Shown in pieces: positions 1-7,062 of a stretch of DNA of 16,032 bases. The stretch covers positions 1-16,032 of the forward strand of contig JAGAJA010000098.1 of NCBI GenBank assembly GCA_017829075.1, written 5' to 3'. The notes under the pieces were generated by a model. The model did no database searches. It was not told the origin of the DNA and was given only the letters and a program-made list of their open reading frames with translations. Position 1 is the stretch's first letter, and every line of letters starts with the position of its first letter. This DNA comes from Oscillospiraceae bacterium. GTDB lineage: Bacteria; Bacillota_A; Clostridia; Oscillospirales; Ruminococcaceae. The position numbers and the translations under genes were made by a program.

Positions 1-174
1 GTCCCTAAAGGGACTTTCTCGCCGAACATCCGCACTGCCCGCACTCGCTGACAGCAAAGCTGTCAGTTCGCACAGTTGTGCGGATAGAAGTGTTTTTTGC
101 CCCGGCAGAGCTGGGGCAAAAAACGGATTTCAAAAGCCCGCTTCGCGGGCAAAACTGAGTTTTTCGACAAGCTG
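1..174 (+). repeat. Multi-hairpin interspersed repeat, left copy (truncated by window edge)
   Basis: This matches the reverse complement of 15849-16023. Positions 1-42 are identical, 43-71 are unrelated to the other copy, and 72-174 match with one difference (C at 131). Visible hairpins are GTCCCTAAAGGGAC at 1-14; a stem ATCCGCAC (28-35)/GTGCGGAT (78-85) that closes over the variable segment; CTGACAGC/GCTGTCAG (48-55/59-66) inside that segment; a long hairpin built on GCCCC...GGGGC flanked by six T and six A around 95-126; and GCCCGC-TTC-GCGGGC near 136-150. The right copy shows that the element begins GTCGAAAAAG, inverted relative to the CTTTTTCGAC-like end here, so the left copy lacks its first nine bases at the window edge. 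No ORF is credible. It could be a MITE-like element or a structured RNA. Confidence 0.9.
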
Positions 175-175
175 C

Positions 176-210
176 GCGGCGCAGGAAGTAACTCCTGCGC
201 CGCATTTTTC
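176..210 (+). terminator. Perfect 11-bp GC-rich hairpin behind cas7
   Basis: Stem 176-186 pairs perfectly with 193-203 around a 6-base loop. On the plus strand it is followed by ATTTTTC. For cas7, which is read on the minus strand and stops at 259, the hairpin is preceded by an A-rich run but is followed directly by the repeat element and not by a U tract. Either it is a bidirectional terminator whose minus-side U tract was displaced by the repeat, or it is the terminator of a transcript of the repeat itself. Confidence 0.7.
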
Positions 211-258
211 ACATAACTTGATATAATCCACGCCGGATATTCTCCGGCGGCTGTAAAC

Positions 259-1050
259 TTAGTAAATTTCCGGCAGCAGTCCCGGAAGAGGATCATGGGT
301 CAACCGGTAATCCTCGAAGCAAAGCGGCTCAGGGCTGAGCAGCTCAGCTCGGACAGTGTCGAACACTCTCGCGGGGGAATAATCTCCCACGGCGGTATTA
401 TGCTCCCACCAGTACAGCCTGTTAAGCTCCATGCTTCCGGCTGGACGGGCGGCGGAGCTGTCGTTGTCGAAAATATGTATTATCGCCTGCCGGAGTTTTA
501 CGCAGTCCTTATGACTGAACCCGGTTTTTTCAGCAGCGTAAGCGTTCACTGAGCCTTTCAGTACATAAAGCCCGTATTTTACGCTGCTGACGAAGCCCAC
601 GCTGCCGGCAGGGGAGTTCTGAGAGCCGGCTATGCAGCGGGTTATACTTGTCTGGATAATCTCCACCGGGTGGAGGCTTACCGCCTGCTGAATTGTCACT
701 GCGCCTTTTATCCCCGGAGCTTTTATTCCCGGAAAGGCGAACACCTGCCCGAAGCACCTTACATCAAACCATTTTTCGCAGGCTCTTTTTGTGTAATCAT
801 ACCCCTTGGGGAGCGATGCAGCGCGTTTTGCCAGATCATCTCCCGGATATTCCGGCGGGGAAATGAAGATATTCTCTCCCATTTCCGCGAGCCTGTCCCG
901 CAGCTTGCGTTTTATGCAGACCGCGGATATTACGCCGCGTCCGCTGGCGTCAGTTCTTGGGATTCCGCTGCGGCGCGGGTCGCCGTTTGGGTTTGCGCCG
1001 CTGACGGAGATGAATGCCATAAAATCAATCCGGTGAGCCAATGCCGGCAT
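259..1050 (-). CDS. cas7: Type I-C-like CRISPR backbone protein Cas7 (Csd2 family)
   Basis: Cas7 forms the helical backbone that coats the crRNA in a Cascade-type complex. The 263-residue product has the family signature NPNGDP at residues 20-25, then IPRTD and VCIKRKLRD at about 30-52. Later come WFDVRCFGQVFAF, an SITR stretch, YGLYV, AEKTGF, a DNDSSAARPAGSME block and YWWEHN, in the order expected for Csd2. The C-terminal CFEDYRL block is also present, so the protein looks complete. The usual MGxKH stretch before the YGLYV block is diverged (PAGSVGFVSS). I chose the ATG at 1050 over the upstream GTG at 1059 because AAAGGGTG sits 6 bases before it. The start overlaps the cas5 stop by 26 bases, so the two are translationally coupled. 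In type I-C, cas8c normally lies between cas5 and cas7; here there is no room for it, and no cas4-cas1-cas2 follows. Confidence 0.93.
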   Translation of the reverse strand: MPALAHRIDFMAFISVSGANPNGDPRRSGIPRTDASGRGVISAVCIKRKLRDRLAEMGENIFISPPEYPGDDLAKRAASLPKGYDYTKRACEKWFDVRCFGQVFAFPGIKAPGIKGAVTIQQAVSLHPVEIIQTSITRCIAGSQNSPAGSVGFVSSVKYGLYVLKGSVNAYAAEKTGFSHKDCVKLRQAIIHIFDNDSSAARPAGSMELNRLYWWEHNTAVGDYSPARVFDTVRAELLSPEPLCFEDYRLTHDPLPGLLPEIY

Positions 1051-1744
1051 ATTCTTCACCCTTTGCTTCAGAATTTAAGCCGAACCTCTTTATACCTGCG
1101 GGTCTTAGGGACTCGCTGCGGCAGTCCTCCGGCGGGGAATATCGTATGATCCCGTTCTCCATTACGCAGCGCCATTTCCGCAGGAAGATCCCCTGCCGCG
1201 CTTCATCGCTGCTGCCCTCGTCAGGGTAGGAGATACCGTGGTACATCTCCCCGAAATCCCTGTCGCAGCCGTCATAGAAGCCTTTTCCGCTGCCGAAATG
1301 CGCGGAGCGGACATATCCGCAGCAGTCCGCAGTTCCCAGATAGACATTCCTGCGCCCGCCCTTTGAAAGGCTTCGCAGCGCAATACGGAAATGCTTGGTT
1401 TCATCGCGGTCGCCGGCAAGCTCCGGGCGGTTCTCGTTCCAGACGAAATGCGCTCTTATCTGATAGCGGACGTTTATAAGGCGTTCCTTTTCGGTTATGA
1501 ATATGCCTGATCTCTGCCGGAGTTTAACCGGGTATTTTTCGCGGGATATTTTGTTCATCACCCGCAGCTCGTCCGGTATCCAGATGAAGGTAGGCTTCCA
1601 GTAGATAGAGCAAAGTATTCCCTTTACCGCTTCATAGGTAGGTACAGGCAGACTGCACAGCCGCCCCTGCTGCATCTGCTCCGGGTCGGTAAACATGGCG
1701 TGGCTGCCGTATATTTCAAGTTCGATCGTGTTTGGATAAATCAA
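1025..1744 (-). CDS. cas5: Type I-C-like Cas5 (Cas5d) crRNA-processing endoribonuclease
   Basis: In type I-C systems Cas5d cuts pre-crRNA (the job Cas6 does elsewhere) and holds the crRNA 5' handle. The 239-residue product has the family landmarks: IELEIYGSHAMFTDP at 7-21, VPTYEAVKGI at 34-43, IYWKPTFIWIPDELRVMN at about 47-64, and GGRRNVYLGTADC followed by the GYV...FGSGKGFYD region. The residues corresponding to the known Tyr-Lys-His catalytic triad of Cas5d appear present as Tyr37, Lys117 and His118, with the KH pair in TKHFRIALRS. The start is a TTG at 1744, supported by AAGGGTG six bases upstream, the same signal used by cas7. A strong promoter lies directly upstream. The catalytic residues look intact although cas3, cas8c, cas1, cas2, cas4 and any array are absent from the window. 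Confidence 0.93.
   Translation of the reverse strand: MIYPNTIELEIYGSHAMFTDPEQMQQGRLCSLPVPTYEAVKGILCSIYWKPTFIWIPDELRVMNKISREKYPVKLRQRSGIFITEKERLINVRYQIRAHFVWNENRPELAGDRDETKHFRIALRSLSKGGRRNVYLGTADCCGYVRSAHFGSGKGFYDGCDRDFGEMYHGISYPDEGSSDEARQGIFLRKWRCVMENGIIRYSPPEDCRSESLRPAGIKRFGLNSEAKGEEYAGIGSPD
1057..1064 (-). promoter_or_regulatory. Ribosome binding site that fixes the cas7 start
   Basis: AAAGGGTG lies 6 bases before the ATG at 1050. The GTG at 1059 overlaps this motif, so it is not the likely start. cas5 has nearly the same motif and spacing before its TTG. Confidence 0.75.
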
Positions 1745-1762
1745 TTAATTCACCCTTGTATT

Positions 1763-1791
1763 ATTATATCAGTCTATCGCCTCCGGTTCAA
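1763..1791 (-). promoter_or_regulatory. Sigma-A promoter of the cas5-cas7 operon
   Basis: On the minus strand TTGAAC (1791-1786) is followed by a 17-base spacer and TATAAT (1768-1763). The -10 ends only 18 bases before the TTG start of cas5, so the transcript would begin at or inside the ribosome binding site and have a leader of about a dozen bases. The promoter lies downstream of the murD terminator, so the cas pair is an independent transcription unit. Confidence 0.7.
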
Positions 1792-1865
1792 TCAATGATG
1801 TGCATAAACTTTTTTTGAGGGGGTGTTGATCGAAAATTTATCCGTCAATTGTGAATTATTTTGAT

Positions 1866-1972
1866 TTTGTGCAGTTTCAATAAAACATTCGGCTGAGAAT
1901 ATATTTACTTTGCACAAATGACATTACCTTGATGTATACGGATTGCACAAAAAATCCCCTGAAATTTGTGCG
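1866..1972. repeat. Four TGCACAAA-type octamers upstream of the cas promoter
   Basis: TTTGTGCA occurs at 1866-1873, TGCACAAA at 1911-1918 and 1944-1951, and a 7-of-8 match TTTGTGCG at 1965-1972. The first and second form an inverted pair. All lie between the cas5 promoter and the murD terminator. They could be binding sites or part of the terminator structure; no function can be assigned from sequence alone. Confidence 0.35.
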
Positions 1973-2014
1973 TTGCTAATAAAGCAGTTTTCGCCACGCC
2001 TTGTCAGGGGATTT
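1949..2014 (-). terminator. Terminator of the murD operon with a large apical loop
   Basis: Perfect 11-bp arms AAATCCCCTGA (1952-1962) and TCAGGGGATTT (2004-2014) enclose 41 bases. Read on the minus strand, the hairpin ends in six U. The loop can form inner pairs (GCGT/ACGC and TGCT/AGCA), so this is longer and more elaborate than the other terminators here. Confidence 0.75.
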
Positions 2015-2020
2015 GTTTAT

Positions 2021-3385
2021 TCAGTTTTTAAGAGCCTTGACAAGCTCCTTGAAATGCTGCCCGCGCTCCTCGAAATTCTTGTAGAAGCCGTAGCTTGCCG
2101 CCGCCGGGCAGAGGATAACCCGCCTGCGTGCCAGTGATGCGGCTGCGCTTACAGCCTCCGGAAGATCCTTCACAATAACCTTGTTCACCTGCGGAGAAGT
2201 GATCATCTCTCCAATTCGGTAGCCGCTGTCCGGCAGCAGGATAACGTTTTTCACCGCTCCGGTGTTGAGGAATTCCGCCAGAACATCGTATGGGATATTC
2301 CGCTCCATTCCGCCGAGGATTATGCAGTCCGCGCCGCCATCAAAGGCTTTCACCGCCGCCACCGCCGCTTCGGGAATGGTGCAGATGCTGTCGTTGATGT
2401 ACTCAACGCCGTTTATCGTGTCAACGTATTCCAGCCGGTGCTCCAGCCCCTCGAAATCCGGCAGGGAGGCAAGGCAGCCGTCAATATCCGCCCCGGCAGC
2501 CTGCGCGGCGCAGAGGGCTGCGGCTATGTTGTAAACATTGTGCTTTCCGCGAAGCTGGGTATGGAGCTGTTCCGGCTTTATTTCCCGGTCGGGAAGGAAT
2601 ATCCCGCCGTTCTCCGAAAAAGCCATCGCCGGGCGCTCGCAGCCGAGGGTGACAAGCCGGGCTTTCCGAAATCCGGAATTCTCGCAGTCCGGCGCATTGC
2701 CGCAGTCGGGATTTGTGCATATCTCATCGGGAATACATTCCACATTGATGAACGCCGTGTCCCCCGGCTGCTGGAAGCGGTAGATATTCCGCTTTGCCGC
2801 CGCATAGGCTTCAAGGCTGACGTAGTGGTCGAGGTGCTCCGGAAAGATGTTAAGCAGCACCGCTATCTCCGGCGAATGATGAACGAACTCAAGCTGGTGG
2901 CAGCTCATTTCGCATACCGCAATAGTGCCCGGGGTCATTTCCTCAATGCGCTCCAAAGGCGGCACACCTATATTGCCGATAAGCATTGCATTCTTGCCGC
3001 AGGATTTCAGAAAATGATAGGTCAGCGAGGAGGTGGTGGATTTTCCCTTTGTTCCGGTAATCCCGACAATCTTACAGGGGCGCAGCCGCAGCAGAAGCTC
3101 CGTCTGGGTGAGTATTCTGGACTTCTCCTCCGGGGTCAGCCTGTCCTTGATGATTACTCCGGGGCTTTGCAGCAAAAGGTCGTATTCCTTTGCCCGGTCA
3201 AGGTAGTCCTCTCCGTATATCCCGGAAACTCCGGGGATATCCTGCGGCTTCATGTCTGCGACAGCTATCTCAGCGCAGCAGGAAAGCCTTTGCAGCAGCG
3301 ACAGCCACACTCTGCCCTCCCGCCCAAAGCCGAGGATAGCGCAGCGCTTTCCCTCAAAAAAGGGCTTTAATTCATTAATGTTCAT
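2021..3385 (-). CDS. murD2: MurD-type ligase, probably MurD2 (UDP-MurNAc-L-Ala:L-glutamate ligase)
   Basis: This is a cytoplasmic ATP-dependent Mur ligase of peptidoglycan precursor synthesis. The 454-residue product has an N-terminal Rossmann-like domain (AILGFGREG at 16-24), the ATP loop GITGTKGKSTT at 108-118, EMSCHQLE at 159-166 where MurD usually reads ELSSFQL, NIFPEHLDHY at 179-188, LRGKHNVYN at 278-286, and a C-terminal domain with CPAAASYGFYKNFEERG. The MurD block NDSKATN, whose Lys contacts D-Glu in the E. coli enzyme, reads NDSICTIP at 331-338. It overlaps murL by 11 bases. In Xanthomonas, MurD2 adds L-Glu and MurL then epimerises it. The substitution and the partner favour MurD2 over classical MurD, but substrate choice is inferred. 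The ATG at 3385 has GGGAGG upstream. Confidence 0.85.
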   Translation of the reverse strand: MNINELKPFFEGKRCAILGFGREGRVWLSLLQRLSCCAEIAVADMKPQDIPGVSGIYGEDYLDRAKEYDLLLQSPGVIIKDRLTPEEKSRILTQTELLLRLRPCKIVGITGTKGKSTTSSLTYHFLKSCGKNAMLIGNIGVPPLERIEEMTPGTIAVCEMSCHQLEFVHHSPEIAVLLNIFPEHLDHYVSLEAYAAAKRNIYRFQQPGDTAFINVECIPDEICTNPDCGNAPDCENSGFRKARLVTLGCERPAMAFSENGGIFLPDREIKPEQLHTQLRGKHNVYNIAAALCAAQAAGADIDGCLASLPDFEGLEHRLEYVDTINGVEYINDSICTIPEAAVAAVKAFDGGADCIILGGMERNIPYDVLAEFLNTGAVKNVILLPDSGYRIGEMITSPQVNKVIVKDLPEAVSAAASLARRRVILCPAAASYGFYKNFEERGQHFKELVKALKN

Positions 3386-4718
3386 TGTTTCCTCCCAAGA
3401 GATATTTCAGCTTCTCCGGCAGGAAATTGTCGTTGTCGAAGAATTTGTCCAGCGATACCGGGGTGTACTCCGGGAACAGCTCCCGCCAGCGTTTCAGCAG
3501 CGCCGGAGGGTCGCCCGCGCGTTTCTGCCATGCCATTTCCAGCGACAGACGCACCTCGTCCTTAGTCCCCACGCACTCGAACGGCTTATCCTCGCCGTCC
3601 AGCACCAGTCCGTCCAGCATTCCGGAAAGCTCCGCTTTTTGCAGCATATTGCAGCCGAATATTCCGACCAGCGTTTCATCGTCCAGAAAAGCCGCCAGCA
3701 GGATATACACATACAGGCATTTCGCGCAGTTACAGCACCATGTATCGTTCTTGCTTCCGAGGTTGCAGCTCTGGAATACCCCGAAATACTGCGGGTACTT
3801 CACGAACTCCCTTGCTATCTGCCATTCGCTCCACGGGCGAAGCAGGCTGAAGTACTCCGGGCAGCGGCTGTAACCGCCGAAGCTGCTCTCGCAGTATTCC
3901 CGGAAATCCCGCTCGAACTCGGTGGATTTGCTGTACTGGTGGTTTATCGAAGTTCCCTCGACGTAGCTTTCATTCGCGCTGCTTTCGTTGGACAGGGCAA
4001 TGTATTTCCTGCCGCAAATGCAGGCGAAAAGCTCCGCAGAGAACGCCACCACTGCGGAAAACGGAGTGTGTCCGTTGAGGTATCCCAGCTTGTTCAGCTC
4101 CAGAAGCTGCTTGTCAATGACGCGTTTTGGCGCTATTATCCGGTCGGGAGTAATTCCCGCAGCCTCTGCGCAGCCAAGAGTTGCTTTCCGGGGATTGATG
4201 ATGTACGCCGAAATGTCCTCACCAGCTTTTTTCAGAAGCTCCAGAGTTACAACGCTGTCCTTACCGCCGCCAATCGGCACAAGAATGCCGCTGAGAGAGT
4301 TTTCGCAGGGAAAAAGCGGCTGCTCAGCCGGGGATTCTATCGTCATGAAATTCTCGAAATCCGGAGTAATTCCATTGCGGTAGAAAAACTCCCCAAGCCC
4401 GTTGAAATAGAGCTTTTTCCACCACTGCTTCTGCTGCTCGGAAAGTCCGCCGCAGCGTATTTCCACCACCGGGGGGCAGGCGCACTTCCAGTAGGACACC
4501 AGCTCCGCCATTCCGAGGGAGAATGCTATCCTGTCCGCAAGTTCCTTATCAAAGTCGCGGCGGGTGATGTCCTCCGGAAATGTCCATGCCGGACGGAAGT
4601 GATAATCGTCAATTGAAAAGTGAAATTCCAAGCGTGTGCAGTCATGCTCATGCCGGAATTCGTAGCTGTGATATATAAATTTGCTGTGCTTCTGGCGCAG
4701 CTCGTCATAAAGGCTCAT
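3375..4718 (-). CDS. murL: UDP-MurNAc-L-Ala-L-Glu epimerase MurL
   Basis: MurL is a cytoplasmic ATP-using enzyme that converts the terminal L-Glu of UDP-MurNAc-L-Ala-L-Glu to D-Glu, an alternative to making free D-Glu with MurI. The 447-residue product contains the PP-loop VPIGGGKDS at about 147-155, followed by VTLELLKKAG. Further on are NGHTPFSAVVAFSA, a SNESSANES block, and a Cys-rich CCNCAKC stretch in the last third, the layout I associate with MurL. I chose the ATG at 4718 because GGAGGGG sits directly before it; the ATG at 4730 overlaps the previous stop and has no such signal. The partner ligase overlaps its end, which strengthens the assignment. A generic ATP-pyrophosphatase is the main alternative. 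Confidence 0.85.
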   Translation of the reverse strand: MSLYDELRQKHSKFIYHSYEFRHEHDCTRLEFHFSIDDYHFRPAWTFPEDITRRDFDKELADRIAFSLGMAELVSYWKCACPPVVEIRCGGLSEQQKQWWKKLYFNGLGEFFYRNGITPDFENFMTIESPAEQPLFPCENSLSGILVPIGGGKDSVVTLELLKKAGEDISAYIINPRKATLGCAEAAGITPDRIIAPKRVIDKQLLELNKLGYLNGHTPFSAVVAFSAELFACICGRKYIALSNESSANESYVEGTSINHQYSKSTEFERDFREYCESSFGGYSRCPEYFSLLRPWSEWQIAREFVKYPQYFGVFQSCNLGSKNDTWCCNCAKCLYVYILLAAFLDDETLVGIFGCNMLQKAELSGMLDGLVLDGEDKPFECVGTKDEVRLSLEMAWQKRAGDPPALLKRWRELFPEYTPVSLDKFFDNDNFLPEKLKYLLGGNNEH

Positions 4719-4721
4719 AAG

Positions 4722-4728
4722 CCCCTCC
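4722..4728 (-). promoter_or_regulatory. Ribosome binding site that fixes the murL start
   Basis: GGAGGGG, with the GGAGG core five bases before the ATG at 4718. It directly follows the TAATG that ends the upstream gene, so murL is likely translated by coupling to that gene. Confidence 0.7.
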
Positions 4729-4729
4729 A

Positions 4730-5674
4730 TTATGCGTGGTAATTGCGCAGACCGTATTTCTTCACGAACGCGTCGATGCTGCCCTCGCTCTTTCTGTCGA
4801 AGCTCTCCTCGCAGGGAATGAGCGACCAGAATTCAGTAAGGCAGAGCGCCTCGCCGTTTTTCAGCGGTCTTATCTCGCCGAGGCTCTCGCATTCAAGGAA
4901 AATGCCGTTGGTGAAGGTCTCAAAATTGCAGCCGTAATCCGGGTATTCTCCGTCGATATTCACGCTGAAATTCTTCAGGAATATCTGCCCGTGATTTACC
5001 ACCGCAGCCCAGCCGTCCTCGTTGTTTATGCCTATCTTGAACTTTGTGGGCGCGCCCTTTACCTGCTGCAATGTGCCGTACCTGTTCGACAGGAAGAACC
5101 GGTCGTCGTTGATGTCTGAGTAGCTCCAGAAAACGTTTCTGCGGTTAGAGAGCAGCCCGTTGTCCGCGGCGCTCTGGGGGAATATCTCCACGCCGCCCGC
5201 CGCGCATACGGTCAGCGCCCACGGAGCAAGGGTAACTATCGCGCCGGAAACGTTCTTTATCTCGTGATAAAGCTCCACCTCCGTACCCTCGTCCGCCAGC
5301 CGGTACACCAGTTTGTGCTGCTGTCCGGTTCTTGTCGCAGGGGGTATCAGCGTCAGTTCGCCGCCGCTTATAGTGTATTCCACCGGGGCGTTATCCGGAA
5401 CATAGCTGTGCGGGTAGCTTTCCGGGCTGCTCCACAGCCTGTGACCGCCGTAGATGTACCATGTCTTGTCCGCGCCGAAGTAATCCCGAAGCTCCTGAGA
5501 GCCGTCCTGAAACTCCCGGTCAACGTCCTCCAGCAGCATATTCTCCTTTCCATTCAGGCAGTAGGAGATTATTCTAGGTCCCACCTCAACAGTGACAATA
5601 ATGCTTGCAGTGCCGTTGTCAAGCTTAACGCATTTCCCGAAATTCTTATAGGTGATCTCTGTTGCCGTTACCAT
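4730..5674 (-). CDS. Galactose-mutarotase-fold protein of unknown function (DUF4380-like)
   Basis: A 314-residue, probably cytoplasmic, beta-rich protein with no signal peptide or membrane segment. Blocks such as VEVGPRIISYCLNGKEN near the N-terminus, YGGHRLWSSPE and a following VPDN at about 95-114, and LAPWALTVCAAGGVEIFPQ in the middle resemble uncharacterised aldose-1-epimerase-superfamily proteins that bind sugars. I cannot name its substrate. It sits 27 bases behind tmcAL and its stop overlaps the spare ATG in front of murL, so it is probably co-transcribed with murL and murD2. A sugar-binding or cell-wall-precursor role is possible but is only inferred from position. The ATG at 5674 has GGAGG nine bases upstream. 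Confidence 0.75.
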   Translation of the reverse strand: MVTATEITYKNFGKCVKLDNGTASIIVTVEVGPRIISYCLNGKENMLLEDVDREFQDGSQELRDYFGADKTWYIYGGHRLWSSPESYPHSYVPDNAPVEYTISGGELTLIPPATRTGQQHKLVYRLADEGTEVELYHEIKNVSGAIVTLAPWALTVCAAGGVEIFPQSAADNGLLSNRRNVFWSYSDINDDRFFLSNRYGTLQQVKGAPTKFKIGINNEDGWAAVVNHGQIFLKNFSVNIDGEYPDYGCNFETFTNGIFLECESLGEIRPLKNGEALCLTEFWSLIPCEESFDRKSEGSIDAFVKKYGLRNYHA

Positions 5675-5701
5675 TTTTATGTTCCTCCGTAAAATATTAT
5701 G

Positions 5702-6865
5702 TTATTCGATTATTACAGGCTTTGCGGTGAAATCAGTTCCGCAGGGGCGGGGCTTTTCAAACGCGAGGGAATAGATATCCCCGCAGCGCGCCTCAAACGC
5801 GCCCTGACGGTGAGCCTCCCGTGAGGTGTTCATCAATGCTCTGAGGGAGGTGTCCAGCGGCAGGGGACACTGGGCATTCTTGGCAGCGGACAGGATTTCT
5901 TTTCCTTTTGAATTCATGCCGAGAATGTGAATATACGCGTCCTGTTCATGTAGCATTTTCTTCTCAACTCCGAGGAACGCGCACAGCACCGCCCGCCTGA
6001 TACGCGCCAGAGTGTAGCGCTTTGTCTTGGCGAGAAAGTACAGCTCCTCAAGCGAACAAGCCTTGCGCACCGCCTTGTAGAGCCGCTCGGACAGCCCCTG
6101 TGCCGCGTCGTAAACCTGCTCGAAGTCCTCCGGCTTCATGCTGCGGAGCTTCGCCAGTATCGCCGGCTCAAGCCGCCTGATATCGGCAGTGGGTGCATTT
6201 ATCACCGGGGCGAAGTCTGCGTAGCTTTCCCCGGAAAGTATCTTCTTTCGTATCAGCGACGCGCTGATGTACTGGTGGGCTTCCTCGTCGCTGTCGTGGT
6301 CTGCGCCCTCCCTGCGGACTGTGACAGGCTCAATACTGCTGCCAATGTCGTCCAGCGCCTTGATGTATTCCACTGCGAGGGTGTTGTTTGGCGAGCATAT
6401 CGTCTGATACACGTCCTCGGTGTAGTATTTGTTCACCGCTTCTGCAAGCGCCGCGGGATAGTTCTTCCCGCCGCCGATAAGAAGCTGGAATTCCGGAGTT
6501 TTCAGTGCGTATTCCACCGCCCCCGCCGCTTCTCTCAGCGCCGCGATATCTCCGCATTCGCTGCCAAAGGACAGCATATCCACGCAACCGAGCTTAGCGA
6601 TAATACCCACCGCGCCCCTTGCGAAGCCCTCTGCGGCGCACAGACTGTATTTCACCGGAAGCTCCAGCACTAAGTCCGCGCCGTTTTCAAGCGCGGTTTT
6701 CGTCCGGATATACTTGTCAAAAACCGCAACGTCCCCCCGCTGGGTGAAATTGCCGCTCATAACCGCGACAATGTGGGTCGCGCCGAGCTTTCGCGTCTGT
6801 TCAAGCTGAAATTTATGCCCGTTGTGAAACGGATTGTATTCGCAGATAACTGCTGCTGTTTTCAT
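5702..6865 (-). CDS. tmcAL: tRNA(Met) cytidine acetate ligase TmcAL (YlbM)
   Basis: TmcAL makes N4-acetylcytidine at the wobble position of elongator tRNA-Met, activating free acetate with ATP. The 387-residue product begins with the nucleotidyltransferase fold: CEYNPFHNGH at 8-17 carries the HxGH-type signature, followed by MSGNFTQRGD and a VLELP stretch. The alpha-helical C-terminal half is as in B. subtilis YlbM, which is slightly longer. The ATG at 6865 has AAGGTGG six bases upstream and its own promoter, divergent from that of acetate kinase. It is probably the first gene of the minus-strand operon that continues into murL and murD2. The family assignment is firm. Confidence 0.94.
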   Translation of the reverse strand: MKTAAVICEYNPFHNGHKFQLEQTRKLGATHIVAVMSGNFTQRGDVAVFDKYIRTKTALENGADLVLELPVKYSLCAAEGFARGAVGIIAKLGCVDMLSFGSECGDIAALREAAGAVEYALKTPEFQLLIGGGKNYPAALAEAVNKYYTEDVYQTICSPNNTLAVEYIKALDDIGSSIEPVTVRREGADHDSDEEAHQYISASLIRKKILSGESYADFAPVINAPTADIRRLEPAILAKLRSMKPEDFEQVYDAAQGLSERLYKAVRKACSLEELYFLAKTKRYTLARIRRAVLCAFLGVEKKMLHEQDAYIHILGMNSKGKEILSAAKNAQCPLPLDTSLRALMNTSREAHRQGAFEARCGDIYSLAFEKPRPCGTDFTAKPVIIE

Positions 6866-6910
6866 ATTCTGCCACCTTTATGATCAAGTTAAAGTAAGCT
6901 TCTGTATATT

Positions 6911-6939
6911 ATTTTACACCAATCCCAATAATAAATCAA
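6911..6939 (-). promoter_or_regulatory. Sigma-A promoter of the tmcAL operon
   Basis: On the minus strand TTGATT (6939-6934), a 17-base spacer, then TAAAAT (6916-6911), about 45 bases before the tmcAL start. It is back to back with the ackA promoter, whose -35 starts 18 bases away. Confidence 0.6.
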
Positions 6940-6957
6940 TAATTTTTGAAAAAACAC

Positions 6958-6986
6958 TTGATTTTTTTGTCGAAAAGTACTACAAT
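6958..6986 (+). promoter_or_regulatory. Sigma-A promoter of ackA
   Basis: TTGATT (6958-6963), a 17-base spacer and TACAAT (6981-6986), giving a leader of about 70 bases. The -10 is half of an inverted repeat, TACAAT-ATT-ATTGTA (6981-6995), which could be an operator at the start site. Confidence 0.65.
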
Positions 6987-7062
6987 ATTATTGTATTATT
7001 GGCAGAATGACGGCGGAGTGCTTCCCGATTTCTGCAAAAATAAAAGGAGAGGTATATACATA

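Noticed and set aside
1..258. Small ORFs inside the left repeat
   Set aside because: They span hairpins and the variable segment, and differ between the two repeat copies, so they are not conserved coding sequence.
670..1149. Plus-strand open frame of about 159 codons over cas7 and the end of cas5
   Set aside because: Shadow of cas7/cas5; no recognisable motifs.
1745..2020. CRISPR array or leader next to the cas pair
   Set aside because: No repeat of 25-40 bases recurs at regular spacing here or anywhere else in the window; only short octamers are repeated.
2438..4616. Long plus-strand open frames opposite murD2 and murL (about 310 and 454 codons)
   Set aside because: They are antisense to clearly recognisable proteins, have no family-like sequence, and arise from the GC-rich codon pattern of the true genes.
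6946..7062. N-terminal extension of acetate kinase
   Set aside because: It would start upstream of the mapped-looking promoter, has no ribosome binding site, and the family begins at MKILVINAGS.
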